Positions 8,603-17,690 of a stretch of DNA of 64,000 nt are shown in pieces. Every line of letters starts with the position of its first letter. Position 1 is the first letter of the stretch. The stretch lies in assembly GCF_011753055.1 (NCBI RefSeq), contig NZ_VWWJ01000010.1:159824-223823 (forward strand), written 5' to 3'. Made by a program: the position numbers and the translations under genes. The notes beneath the pieces are model-generated. The model was not told the DNA's origin, did not search any database, and worked only from the letters and a program-made list of their open reading frames with translations. This stretch comes from Burkholderia sp. Ax-1719. GTDB lineage: Bacteria > Pseudomonadota > Gammaproteobacteria > Burkholderiales > Burkholderiaceae.

Positions 8603-10807
8603 CTAACTCGCCGCAGCCACGACAGCAGCTCGTGCTGTATGCAATTTTTTGTAGCTGTCGATCAGGCGTTGGTGCCTATCGAGACCTTCCAGCTTCATGC
8701 TCGTTGGCGTCAGCCCAAAGAAGCGCACGCTGCCGTCCACGCTCCCCAGTACCGCGTCCATTCGCGCGTTACCAAACATCCGGCGGAAGTTGACCAGGTA
8801 GTCGTCCAGTTCAAGGTCGTCATCGAGCGTCACCTCCAGGACTACGTTCAAGGCCTGGTAAAACAATCCGCGCTCGACCGTGTTTTCGTTGTATTGCAGA
8901 AAAGCACCGACCAGATCTTGCGCTTCCTCAAATTGCTTCAAGGCGAGATGAATCAGCAGCTTCAACTCGAGAACGGTTAGCTGCCCCCAGTCCGTATTCT
9001 CATCAAATTCGATGCCGATCAATGTCGCAATATCGGAGTGCTCGTCCAGCTCATTGTTCTCCAACCGCTCAAGCAGGACTGCCAAGGCAGCATCATCCAG
9101 GCGATGCACGTTCAAAATATCGGCGCGGAACAATAGCGCCTTATTCGTGTTATCCCAGACCAAGTCCTCTACTGGGTAAACTTCCGAATAATCAGGCACC
9201 AGGATCCGGCAGGCTACGGCACCCAGTTGGTCGTACACCGCCGTGTACACCTCTTTGCCCATGTCTTTGAGAATACCGAACAGGGTTGCTGCCTCCTCGG
9301 CATTGGAGTTTCCACCTTGGCCCGAAAAGTCCCACTCAACAAACTCGTAATTCGCTTTGGCGCTGAAAAAACGCCACGACACGATTCCGCTGGAATCGAT
9401 GAAGTGCTCAACAAAGTTATTCGGTTCGCTCACGGCGTTACTGACAAAGGTGGGCTGAGGTAAATCATTCAGGCCTTCAAAACTACGCCCCTGCAGCAAT
9501 TCCGTCAGACTCCGCTCCAGCGCCACCTCAAAACTCGGGTGTGCGCCGAACGACGCAAAAACGCCGCCTGTCCGCGGGTTCATCAATGTCACGCACATGA
9601 CCGGGTAAGTCCCACCCAGCGACGCGTCCTTGACCAGCACCGGAAAGCCTTGCTCTTCCAACCCCTGAATCCCGGCCAGAATGCCGGGATATTTCGCCAA
9701 CACTTCGTGCGGCACATCAGGCAATGCGATCTCACCTTCCAGAATTTCACGCTTTACTGCCCGTTCGAAAATTTCGGACAGACACTGCACTTGCGCTTCT
9801 GCCAGCGTATTACCGGCACTCATGCCATTGCTGACGTACAGGTTTTCGATCAGGTTGGACGGGAAATACACCACTTCGCCGTCCGACTGCCGCACAAACG
9901 GCAGCGAACAGATACCGCGCTGCACGTTGCCGGAGTTGGTGTCATACAAATGCGAGCCACGCAATTCGCCATCGGGGTTATAAATTTGCAGGCAATACTC
10001 ATCCAGAATCTCGGTCGGCAACGCATCTTTACGACCTGGCTTGAACCAGCGCTCGTTAGGGTAATGTACAAACTCCGCCGCAGCGATGTCTTCACCCCAA
10101 AACGCGCCGCCATAGAAATGGTTGCAGTTCAGGCGCTCGATAAACTCCCCCAACGCCGACGCCAACGCGCTTTCTTTGGTCGCTCCCTTGCCATTGGTAA
10201 AACACATTGGCGAGTGCGCATCGCGGATATGAAGCGACCACACATTGGGGACGATATTGCGCCACGACGCAATCTCGATCTTCATACCCAGGCCCGCCAG
10301 AACGCCCGACATATTGGCGATGGTCTGCTCCAATGGCAAATCTTTACCCACGATATACATGCCGGCATCAGAAGCCGGCTTTAACGTCAGCAACGATTGA
10401 GCATCGGCGTCGAGGTTTTCCACCTCTTCAATCACAAACTCGGGGCCAGCTTGCACCACTTTTTTCACGGTACATCGGTCGATGAAGCGCAAAATACCTC
10501 GACGGTCTGTTTCCGAGATATCCGGCGGCAATTCAACCTGAATTTTGAAAATCTGTTGGTACCGGTTTTCCGGATCAACAATATTATTCTGCGACAGGCG
10601 AATATTTTCAGTAGGAATATTGCGATTTACGCAGTACAGCTTCACAAAATAAGCTGCACACAAGGCCGATGAGGCCAGAAAATAGTCGAAGGGACCAGGA
10701 GCTGAGCCGTCGCCCTTGTAGCGGATGGGCTGGTCGGCCACTACCGTGAAGTCATCGAACTTGGCTTCAAGGCGTAGCTTATCGAGGAAGTTGACTTTAA
10801 TTTCCAT
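8603..10807 (-). CDS. ycaO: OsmC domain / YcaO domain fusion protein
   Basis: A 734-residue protein. Residues 1-150 or so are OsmC-like (ADQPIRYKGDGSAPGPFDYF, LASSALCAAYFVKLYC). The middle, roughly 190-560, is a YcaO domain, the ATP-dependent family that activates amide backbones or assists thiolation. Its ATP-site blocks are visible: GKGATKESALASALGEFIER, then AEAQVQCLSEIFERAVKREI, then FGAHPSFEVALERSLTELLQ. The C-terminal 150 residues look helical, TPR-like. This layout matches the E. coli YcaO type, linked to ribosomal protein S12 methylthiolation with RimO, rather than peptide-cyclodehydratase YcaOs; no precursor peptide or partner gene is nearby. Lower GC than the chromosome and its place between two array junctions suggest horizontal acquisition. 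The ATG at 10807 has AGGA upstream. Confidence 0.9.
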   Translation of the reverse strand: MEIKVNFLDKLRLEAKFDDFTVVADQPIRYKGDGSAPGPFDYFLASSALCAAYFVKLYCVNRNIPTENIRLSQNNIVDPENRYQQIFKIQVELPPDISETDRRGILRFIDRCTVKKVVQAGPEFVIEEVENLDADAQSLLTLKPASDAGMYIVGKDLPLEQTIANMSGVLAGLGMKIEIASWRNIVPNVWSLHIRDAHSPMCFTNGKGATKESALASALGEFIERLNCNHFYGGAFWGEDIAAAEFVHYPNERWFKPGRKDALPTEILDEYCLQIYNPDGELRGSHLYDTNSGNVQRGICSLPFVRQSDGEVVYFPSNLIENLYVSNGMSAGNTLAEAQVQCLSEIFERAVKREILEGEIALPDVPHEVLAKYPGILAGIQGLEEQGFPVLVKDASLGGTYPVMCVTLMNPRTGGVFASFGAHPSFEVALERSLTELLQGRSFEGLNDLPQPTFVSNAVSEPNNFVEHFIDSSGIVSWRFFSAKANYEFVEWDFSGQGGNSNAEEAATLFGILKDMGKEVYTAVYDQLGAVACRILVPDYSEVYPVEDLVWDNTNKALLFRADILNVHRLDDAALAVLLERLENNELDEHSDIATLIGIEFDENTDWGQLTVLELKLLIHLALKQFEEAQDLVGAFLQYNENTVERGLFYQALNVVLEVTLDDDLELDDYLVNFRRMFGNARMDAVLGSVDGSVRFFGLTPTSMKLEGLDRHQRLIDSYKKLHTARAAVVAAAS

Positions 10808-11494
10808 GTAGCATCCTACAATCGGTACTTAAAAATGATATGACCGCCATTATCCTTCGGCAGCGCAGTTGCAGATCGTTATTGTTGCTACGGCTGAGCA
10901 TTGAAGCGCTAATACTGTCCGTTAAGCGCAGCACGATAATGCTTTCACTGCCATCAATACGGACAGCGGCAAAGCCGCCGAAGAAGCCTCCAAAGTGCCA
11001 GACCGTATGGCGTTTTGGCTTGCGCGCTGAGGTGTCCAGCGTCCGAGATCAAAAAACAAGCTCCGATATTTGCGCTTACTCCCGCTCGTCCGTTGACGCA
11101 GCTGGCAGATACCGTGAACAGCAACACTTTGCGGCGATGATACGCGACGCACGGGTTGGCGAGCAATGGCTGCAGGAACGGCGGATCGGGACCCGATTCA
11201 AGCTTGAGTCCCGATTCTCAAGGCTGCTATGGAGAAGTCCGGTCGGCCGGTGTGAGTCGAACCCGGTCACGGGCTAGTGGTGAGTCCAGGATACGACGCA
11301 CAAACCGTGCATTTCCCGTACGACGCAGGATCTGTAGACGAGAAACCGAACTCACGATCAGGACTGATTTCGCGACGGCTTGATTCCCTAAAGAGGAGAA
11401 TCATGGAACCGACGTTTGGCTCTGCTGCCCGTATGTGTGAGCGCCCGAGTCGTAGACTTCGGCTTGCTGGGGCAAGTCGCCCTGCGCACCGCAG
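10808..11494. other. Intergenic, no supported gene
   Basis: Sequence upstream of the OsmC-YcaO start. It presumably contains that gene's promoter, which I cannot place. Scattered open frames have no recognisable product. A stretch near 11230-11275 resembles a tRNA T-loop but does not fold into a tRNA. Confidence 0.35.
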
Positions 11495-11644
11495 CGTGGG
11501 CACCGACGTGCCTTTGGGGTTCGCCGTCAACGAAAGCAACTTGTCATTATAGCTGCGTGTGGTGAGCGATACGCTTTGCAAGGTACGCGTACCGCTCCGC
11601 TGCATCAGCGCATTGGTTTCGCTATTCACGCCCGATCGGTAAAA
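11495..11644 (-). pseudogene. vgrG remnant (about 50 codons)
   Basis: The minus strand reads FYRSGVNSETNALMQ...RTLQS...TTRSY...NPKGTSVPT. Without gaps this matches about 27 of 50 residues of the unit 3 VgrG segment FYRSGVTSAANAF...NPKGTTLPT. At the upstream edge the frame is lost: a missing base would restore IDFYRSGV. No start, base domain, OB fold or C-terminal part remains. It is a scar of a former spike gene, now inactive. Confidence 0.75.
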
Positions 11645-11899
11645 TCAATCGATCGGGCGCAGATTTGAATCCCACATTAAATTATTAATATCGATAACTA
11701 CAACCGCATGGCATTTTCCATCCGCAGTTTGCTCAAAATAACTTTAGCGGTCTTCGAATTTTAAATGCGAGAACTATTCAATGGCCAATAGATCAAAATT
11801 CTACAGTTAGTATTAAACGACAGTTGACTTACATTCGTGTGCCGTATATTACAAAATCATTTTGCGAATCAGCGGTAAAGCTGCCCAGACTATACACTT
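11645..11899. other. AT-rich non-coding stretch
   Basis: About 250 bases of markedly AT-rich sequence next to the vgrG scar, without an open frame or recognisable gene. Its composition differs sharply from the surrounding chromosome. It may be a decayed vgrG leader, since the leaders of the two intact vgrG genes are also AT-richer, or a foreign fragment. Confidence 0.4.
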
Positions 11900-11963
11900 C
11901 AATCGTGGGCAGCAAATAACGTCGACGCGAAATCAACAAAAGCAGCCGACTGCACAAGCTAAT
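11900..11963. repeat. Element left arm next to core C
   Basis: Aligns with 8054-8117 with a single mismatch seen (gcg for gtg in the inverted-repeat arm) and more loosely with 19321-19397. This near identity contrasts with the diverged right arms. Confidence 0.65.
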
Positions 11964-11999
11964 TCACGTCGCGTACTGCGCCACCCCATTGCCAAAAGA
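11964..11999 (-). repeat. Attachment-like core copy C (internal)
   Basis: The minus strand encodes SFGNGVAQYAT and TGA. Bases 11966-11996 are identical to 19400-19430 at the end of the intact tautomerase gene. Both element arms flank it. Confidence 0.7.
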
Positions 12000-12252
12000 T
12001 ACTTAAAATAATATCGCGAAGAAATCGCTATGGGCCTTTCCTGACAAGGGTTTCCGGTAATCCGACCGGCGTAGCAAAGGCTCCGTTAAGCCGAATTTTA
12101 CGCTGCTCAAAGCGCGGGATTCGGCTCAGCCTCCAAGGCCCTCAGGCACAAACTAACCATTCGGACAGGCCCGATTGCAAAGCCAGAGAGGCTTGCAGCT
12201 ATGCCTGCCCAGTCAGGCAACTGGTGCCTTCTGCGAGCCCAGCGGCCCACAC
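12000..12252. repeat. Element right arm next to core C
   Basis: Homologous to 8154-8466 and partly to 1359-1550: it starts 'tacttaaaataat' after the core, has a 'gggtttccggtaatccgac' block, and ends with 'ctggtgccttctgcgagccc'. No gene is supported. Confidence 0.65.
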
Positions 12253-12268
12253 CAGACTCCTGAATATT

Positions 12269-12727
12269 TCACCCACCAAACCTTGTAACGCAAGTCTTCG
12301 GTTCATTCTGCGTAAAATAGGTGCTAATAAGAACCTTTTTCTTACTGTCTACTTTTAGATTAAGAAATTCGTCACCGCACGCAGGCGAGAGTTCTTCGAA
12401 GCTCCTTAATTTTCTGGAATAATAAAATACACGAGAGATTTCATAGATCCCCATACCCTCATCCAGATACGACACCGCAAATCCTTTTGTTCCATCGAAC
12501 CTGTAGTCACCAATACTCAGGTGCAATTTCGATTCGGTATCGATGTCGATGCTTTTATCGACCTCCCCTTTCTCATCGGCGATTACGTAAGAAACCTTGC
12601 TATCAGCTACCGAGACAGCCACGTTCGTTCCATTTACCGGATGAAAATTAATCTCATCACCCGACGCCCAAGAGGATGAAGCAACCAGCAAGAGAAATGC
12701 AAAAAACAAAGATCTACCAAGTTTCAT
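12269..12727 (-). CDS. XAC2610-like exported protein, likely immunity to the adjacent cell-wall effector
   Basis: A 152-residue protein with a clear signal peptide (MKLGRSLFFAFLLLVASSSW, cleavage near ASG) and a mature beta-rich domain ending in a Cys-containing segment. It resembles the XAC2610 family; in Xanthomonas, XAC2610 is the periplasmic inhibitor of XAC2609, a GH19-like lysozyme effector. Here it directly follows a gene whose product ends in a GH19 domain, so immunity is a good inference. I chose the ATG at 12727, which has GGAG eight bases upstream; a GTG at 12736 overlapping the effector stop is possible but has no good site. Family assignment is from memory. Confidence 0.65.
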   Translation of the reverse strand: MKLGRSLFFAFLLLVASSSWASGDEINFHPVNGTNVAVSVADSKVSYVIADEKGEVDKSIDIDTESKLHLSIGDYRFDGTKGFAVSYLDEGMGIYEISRVFYYSRKLRSFEELSPACGDEFLNLKVDSKKKVLISTYFTQNEPKTCVTRFGG

Positions 12728-12732
12728 TTCAT

Positions 12733-15153
12733 TCACTCCGGTCTATGCAAGTCGGCCCGGACTTGATTCTTAGGATGCGGCGGCGCAATCATCTGCAATA
12801 TATCCAACTGGATAAAATCAGTCAACTCACCAAGGATATACAAAGAATAGGCGTGTCGCTCATAATATCCATTAAAACCGCCATTGACCAATCTATTCAC
12901 AAATCCAACATTCTCCGGAGAATATCCCCTATCAACTACGCGATTTATATTAATGCCCTGAGAAAATGGTTTTGAAACCCAATAGAATCCTCCCGAATCG
13001 CATGCCAGATCATGATCTTCAGCCACGATATCGGGATCGAACCGCGGTGCCCATGTCATCAATTGTCCATTGTCATTGGGGTTCAACGTATAGTGCTGCG
13101 ACGTGGACGTGATGCGTGGGTGAGCAGCGACGGAAGGAAGCCTCTCAATGTATGCTCCGGAATGGTCGGGGAGCTTTTTGTAATCACCGTAATCCTTGTA
13201 ATTTCCGGCCCAGGTAAGCTGCATAATTCCTCTGCCATAGAAAGCGGTGTAGTATTGCGTTGCAGGATTTGCGCTCGAATACTGACCAAATCCCCATTCA
13301 TGCATCAGTCTTCTTGTTCCACCGGGATTGCGCCATTGCGCCGTCTCCAGTAGGACCTGTGCCAAAAATACGGAAATCCGTAGCCTGTCCGAACCAAGGT
13401 ATTTTCGTGTACATTTATTTAGCGATACTACGTGACCTAACACGCGAGCACGAGCTTCAGCCTTAGTAATTGTATAAATATGGTTTTCAGTTGTAATCGC
13501 AGTGCGCGGATTCCCGCTTTCAGAATAAAATAAGTAACGCGGAAATGTCATGGAGAATTCATCGGCACTCAACCAACCACACCTCCTGAAGTGCCGGATA
13601 AACTGCAGCGGATGGAAGAACCAAAGTTTGCCATCGGGCAAACCCGTTTTGTCCCAGAACTGGAACTTCTTGAGCAGCGTCAGAAAGTCACTGTAGCCGG
13701 AGGGGTTGGTGTCCTTCTGTTTGCCGTAAAAACCATCCGGCTCATTCAGCTTTCCGTACCGCGTATCATTGTGAGCACTGTCCCACTCGGACGGAGCCTC
13801 ACAGATGAACCCCTTTAGCATCTGGCGAACTGAATCATTGCCGAGGATGTAGTTGCAGAGCGCATCCTCGTCCTGGTACTCGTTATCCTTTCCGTTGACC
13901 ACGGGAGGCAAGGCGTTATTGACGATTTTCTGCAGTGCCTCAACGTCACACATGCCGTCATCCTTGTACGGCGTATTCTGCTCACTGATCTTCGTCCAGC
14001 CTGTAAAGAAAGGGAAATCCGCGTCCGACAGCTTCACGATACCACTATCGTTCACATCGAGATAACCCTCCTTTCCCTGCTCATACGTAATCCGTAGCCA
14101 CGTTGTGCGCGGATTGGCCTGGGCCATCGGATGCGAATTGCCGCTCACTCCTGGAGCGACGCCGACAGGAGTACTCGCCCCACCGTCCTGCAGCGTCGGG
14201 TTGTCCGACAGTATCCGACCAAAGCGCAGCAGTTCGTAGCCGTCGCTCGGGCATCGGCCATACAGCGCGGTAGCGCGCTTATACATATCATATTCGTACC
14301 CGTCTTCCTTGACGGGCTGCGGCGTCAGCAGCGTGCGCGTGCCATCCTGCGCGACGCTCCACGTGTTTGTGTAACGACTGCCCTTTTGGAAGTACGTCTC
14401 CACGTGGAGCGTGTTCTGATTAGACCCAGACTGCAGCGCGTCAAACGCAATTCCTTTCAGCTTGCCATTCTCCGTGCCGGTTGGGCTGCCCAGAAATGAC
14501 TGACCAGCAGGGATGATGAAGTACGTATGCCCCCAGTAATCAGTGCTGGGCGGTGTCGCAGGCTGCTTGTTGTCGAGTTGCGTGCCGCCGAAATAGGCGG
14601 TGAAATCCGCTGGCAACATGAAGATTTCGAAGTGAACCTGATGCATTCCGTGACAGGCCCCTGCCAACCCAAGGACATCCTTCCTGTACACCCTCTTGCT
14701 AGCACCCGCTTGTCCTTCGCAGGACGTCGGCGTGCGCAGAAACTCTGGCAAGGACTCGACCTGGATGCCAAGCGCGGTATAGCTGTCCAGGTCCAGCAAA
14801 TGCATGTACAGCGAGTAGAACGTGATAGAGCGGCCTTCGCCCGTCTCGGTCGAGTGCTTAAGCAGCACGAACCCTGCATTGCTATCCAGTGCACCTTCGC
14901 CACCGTCGATGGCTTTCTGGCACACGCGGTACGCAACCACCTCGCCATCAGCGATAGCCCGCACGCGTTCGTTTTGCGTATCGGGCATCAGATGGACACC
15001 GGTATGCCAGCGTCTGTCAAAGGCGATGGGATAGATCCCGTGCGCTAATTCGAATTTATCGACCAGATCCATCATCGGATCGAGAACATCGTAGCCGCTG
15101 GACGCTGCATCCACTGCGCCCGCTGTGGGCAAAAAAGGAGGGCTGATAATCAT
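12733..15153 (-). CDS. T6SS effector with M23 peptidase and GH19 glycosidase domains
   Basis: An 806-residue protein beginning two bases after the vgrG stop. Residues about 45-180 are a LytM/M23 metallopeptidase (RRWHTGVHLMPD, VRAIADGEVVAYRVC, FYSLYMHLL, MHQVHFE), which would cut peptidoglycan cross-links. The central part is unassigned (about 200-550). Residues about 560-790 are a GH19 chitinase/lysozyme-like domain (ISVFLAQVLLETAQW, MHEWGFGQYSS, YGRGIMQLTWAGNYKDYG, GGFYWVSKPFSQGIN), which would cut glycan strands. The zinc motif is H-x3-H rather than the common H-x3-D. No signal peptide, PAAR or adaptor is present, consistent with loading on VgrG. The frame is open 44 codons further upstream inside vgrG, but the ATG at 15153 fits the gene order. 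The next gene probably encodes its immunity protein. Confidence 0.82.
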   Translation of the reverse strand: MIISPPFLPTAGAVDAASSGYDVLDPMMDLVDKFELAHGIYPIAFDRRWHTGVHLMPDTQNERVRAIADGEVVAYRVCQKAIDGGEGALDSNAGFVLLKHSTETGEGRSITFYSLYMHLLDLDSYTALGIQVESLPEFLRTPTSCEGQAGASKRVYRKDVLGLAGACHGMHQVHFEIFMLPADFTAYFGGTQLDNKQPATPPSTDYWGHTYFIIPAGQSFLGSPTGTENGKLKGIAFDALQSGSNQNTLHVETYFQKGSRYTNTWSVAQDGTRTLLTPQPVKEDGYEYDMYKRATALYGRCPSDGYELLRFGRILSDNPTLQDGGASTPVGVAPGVSGNSHPMAQANPRTTWLRITYEQGKEGYLDVNDSGIVKLSDADFPFFTGWTKISEQNTPYKDDGMCDVEALQKIVNNALPPVVNGKDNEYQDEDALCNYILGNDSVRQMLKGFICEAPSEWDSAHNDTRYGKLNEPDGFYGKQKDTNPSGYSDFLTLLKKFQFWDKTGLPDGKLWFFHPLQFIRHFRRCGWLSADEFSMTFPRYLFYSESGNPRTAITTENHIYTITKAEARARVLGHVVSLNKCTRKYLGSDRLRISVFLAQVLLETAQWRNPGGTRRLMHEWGFGQYSSANPATQYYTAFYGRGIMQLTWAGNYKDYGDYKKLPDHSGAYIERLPSVAAHPRITSTSQHYTLNPNDNGQLMTWAPRFDPDIVAEDHDLACDSGGFYWVSKPFSQGININRVVDRGYSPENVGFVNRLVNGGFNGYYERHAYSLYILGELTDFIQLDILQMIAPPHPKNQVRADLHRPE

Positions 15154-15155
15154 CT

Positions 15156-17690
15156 TCAGTGCGACAGGTTGTAGGTATTTTTCATCTTCAGGCCGCCCTG
15201 AGGAAGCGTCGGCAGCATGGTATCGCCGCCTTCCGGCCCCTCGAAAGAGTGCGACGCGGCCTTGACGGTAAATTTCCCAGGACAACGGATTTCAACGTTG
15301 CCATTTTCAATGGTGATGCTTGCGCCGCCGCTCGTCACCACGACTTTCTGTTTTGCGGCGACCAGTACATCCTGACCTGCACTCGATATGCGCAACTGCT
15401 TTGCCGAAAACAGATCCAAGCCGTCGTTCTGTGCCTGGATTTCCACCTTGCCATTGCCCGCGAACAGTTTCATTCCCGCGCTCTGGACGAAAAAACTGAT
15501 CTTCTCAGCCACACTTGCGACGAGCGATTTGGCCGCAGCAAAATAAATACTCTCGCCACTCACGAAATTCAGATTCTGGTCGGCGCTGATACGCGCGGAC
15601 TTCTCTGTCGACAGGCCGATTCCAGATGGACTGCCGAACAGCATCTGCGGCTCGCTGAAAGCCGTCGCACTACCCGTGCCACCACCTGCCGTCCGACCTC
15701 CGCTGGAGTGGGCAGACACAGTATGCTTCGTCGCGCTGCTGTACTGCGTCAGCGAATCGTGGCTCAGTTGCAGGCTTTCTGCGTTGCGCTGCCTGCTCGC
15801 GTCCGAGAGACCTTTGACCACGTTTTCCGATCGGGCTAGCTGCTGCTGCGTGTCGGATGCATCGAACGGCTGGCTACCTGTTGACGTTGTGTGCGTCGTG
15901 ACATAGAGGCCCTTGTTCGCTCGTATGGCGCCATATGAATCGGTTCGCAGGTCGAAGCCGCTACCCATATACGAACCGCGAGTATTGCCATTCTGGTCAA
16001 CAAGATAACCGAGATGGAGCAGACTGTTCGCGCTGCTACTGAAAAGACGCGCCCTCGTCTGCCCGGTTGCGTCGTCGAGCACCATCTCGTTATAGCCGGA
16101 GCCCGAGTACTCTTTTGAGCGATAGCCCGAGAGTATTCCGTTGCTGTTCCACTGTGGTTTGAGGACACCGTTGTAAATCCGGTGCAAAACCAGTGGCCGG
16201 TCACAATCTCCGCCGACATAGCCAACGATGACCTCCTCACCGACGCGCGGAATATGGACACCGCCGTATCCACCACCTGTATCAGACTGTGCGACCCGTA
16301 TCCAGCACGAGGCCCGCTCATTGCCAGGGTTCAGCCGGTCCCAGACGAACTGTACCTTGACGCGGTTCAGGTCATCGGTATAAACCTCCTCTCCTTTGGG
16401 CCCCACGACTATCGCAGTTTCAAGTTGCATCTCGGGCTTGCGGTGCTCGAAGGGGCTTCGATACGGTACGTTCACACGTTGCGCCTCCACCTCGACCAGA
16501 TAAGAGCCTTTGCTGCCGTCTGCGTGACTGACCGTCAACGGCTCGTTGCCGGTGACTTCCGCCCTCGCCTCTGTCAGTTGCTTCTTCAGGCTGTTAGGAA
16601 AGTTCGATTCGCCCGACGACAATGGCAGATTGTTTTCGATGTAGCGCCGCACCTTGATCGCGACGAATTCGCGCTGGCTCGCCGGATCGCGCTCATGCTC
16701 AGGATGGTTGCCCAGAACGAAGCGAAGTCCGGCATCGATGGCAAGTACGCCACCTGCGCCGTGATATCGCTTCGCTCGCGACTCCCATTCTTCCAGCCGG
16801 ATTTTCGACAGGTGCTCGCCGCGGTCCTGCGTGGCGTACGTATATGGTCCGGTGTACTCGTACACCTCGGTTTGTTCCGGCAGCTTGCCCTGGTTCGCCC
16901 GAGTCGGCAACGTCGTGCCTTTGGGATTCGAAGGCGCTGAAGGTGCCTTATAGTCGAACGTGCGGGTCGTGTGAACCGAGCTTTGCAGCGTACGCGACGC
17001 GCCCCATTGCGTGAATGCATTGGCCGCGCTAGTAACGCCAGAACGATAGAAGTCGACAGTTTCCGGCGACATCACATCGAGGTTGTAGACATCGTCAGTG
17101 ATGACGAGCGTGTGCGTTTTACCGTCCGTGCTGTGCCGCCAGAAACAGAAGAGGCCTTCGTCCTCCATCAGGCGATGCATAAAATTCCAGTCTGTTTCAC
17201 TCTGCCGACAGTAAGATCGCTGCGGCAGAGGCTGCGATAGCGCAAACTGGAAATATCCCTTCGCCTGCGGATGCTCGTTGAATACGTCAGTAATAATCTG
17301 GTCGACAGACGTGTTCTGCCAGCTCCGCATATCGCGGCGGAACTTCAGGAAATGCATCCACGATGCGAACGTGAGCTGATAACTGGTTGCGCCACCGTCC
17401 GCACCGAGTCTTCGCACAGTGTGGATATAGCCATTAACAGGTCTGTAGGATTTGTCTGCCTGCTGCAACCAGAGTGTCATCGGTTGCGCGATGAGTTTCT
17501 TGAGTTCGATATCGCCCGCCACCGACAGCATATCGACCGCGACACTGAAATCACGACCCAGCTCGCTGCAGCTAACCGCGCGGTGCGGCACAAGCGAATC
17601 CTTGGGCAACGATGGGATGTCGGTCTTCAGCAGCCGGTCCTGCTGGATCAGACCACCCAGGATGGCTTGGGTAAGTTCGGTCATGTTCAT
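15156..17690 (-). CDS. vgrG: T6SS spike protein VgrG (TssI)
   Basis: An 844-residue VgrG with the standard order: gp27/gp44-like base (DWNFMHRLMEDEGLFCFW, EYTGPYTYATQDRGEHLSK), gp5-like OB domain at about 400-480 (VYTDDLNRVKVQFVWDR, ERASCWIRVAQSDTGGGYGG, IPRVGEEVIVGYVGGD), and DUF2345 beta-helix after about 600. Unlike the unit 1 VgrG it has almost no C-terminal extension, ending KMKNTYNLSH. The two proteins look roughly half identical near the N-terminus, so they are diverged paralogs rather than recent copies. The effector gene starts two bases beyond the stop, so cargo expression is coupled. The start is MNMTEL at 17690; the ATG two codons later is also possible. Confidence 0.93.
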   Translation of the reverse strand: MNMTELTQAILGGLIQQDRLLKTDIPSLPKDSLVPHRAVSCSELGRDFSVAVDMLSVAGDIELKKLIAQPMTLWLQQADKSYRPVNGYIHTVRRLGADGGATSYQLTFASWMHFLKFRRDMRSWQNTSVDQIITDVFNEHPQAKGYFQFALSQPLPQRSYCRQSETDWNFMHRLMEDEGLFCFWRHSTDGKTHTLVITDDVYNLDVMSPETVDFYRSGVTSAANAFTQWGASRTLQSSVHTTRTFDYKAPSAPSNPKGTTLPTRANQGKLPEQTEVYEYTGPYTYATQDRGEHLSKIRLEEWESRAKRYHGAGGVLAIDAGLRFVLGNHPEHERDPASQREFVAIKVRRYIENNLPLSSGESNFPNSLKKQLTEARAEVTGNEPLTVSHADGSKGSYLVEVEAQRVNVPYRSPFEHRKPEMQLETAIVVGPKGEEVYTDDLNRVKVQFVWDRLNPGNERASCWIRVAQSDTGGGYGGVHIPRVGEEVIVGYVGGDCDRPLVLHRIYNGVLKPQWNSNGILSGYRSKEYSGSGYNEMVLDDATGQTRARLFSSSANSLLHLGYLVDQNGNTRGSYMGSGFDLRTDSYGAIRANKGLYVTTHTTSTGSQPFDASDTQQQLARSENVVKGLSDASRQRNAESLQLSHDSLTQYSSATKHTVSAHSSGGRTAGGGTGSATAFSEPQMLFGSPSGIGLSTEKSARISADQNLNFVSGESIYFAAAKSLVASVAEKISFFVQSAGMKLFAGNGKVEIQAQNDGLDLFSAKQLRISSAGQDVLVAAKQKVVVTSGGASITIENGNVEIRCPGKFTVKAASHSFEGPEGGDTMLPTLPQGGLKMKNTYNLSH

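Larger units (their letters stand above)
8118..11963. mobile_element. Tandem unit 2: OsmC-YcaO gene and vgrG scar
   Basis: A 3.8-kb segment between core copies B and C, with right arm 8154-8466 and left arm 11900-11963. The only intact gene is the OsmC-YcaO fusion (8603-10807). A 150-bp vgrG fragment (11495-11644) shows that this unit, like units 1 and 3, once carried a T6SS spike gene on the minus strand at its tautomerase-proximal side. Confidence 0.55.

Noticed and set aside
11230..11280. tRNA-like segment with a GGTTCGA T-loop on the minus strand
   Set aside because: The flanking bases do not give a 5-bp T stem, and no anticodon arm or acceptor stem could be found.
15154..15285. Longer start for the M23-GH19 effector inside vgrG
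   Set aside because: The extra 44 codons are an out-of-frame reading of the vgrG 3' end; the ATG at 15153 gives the expected two-base spacing.
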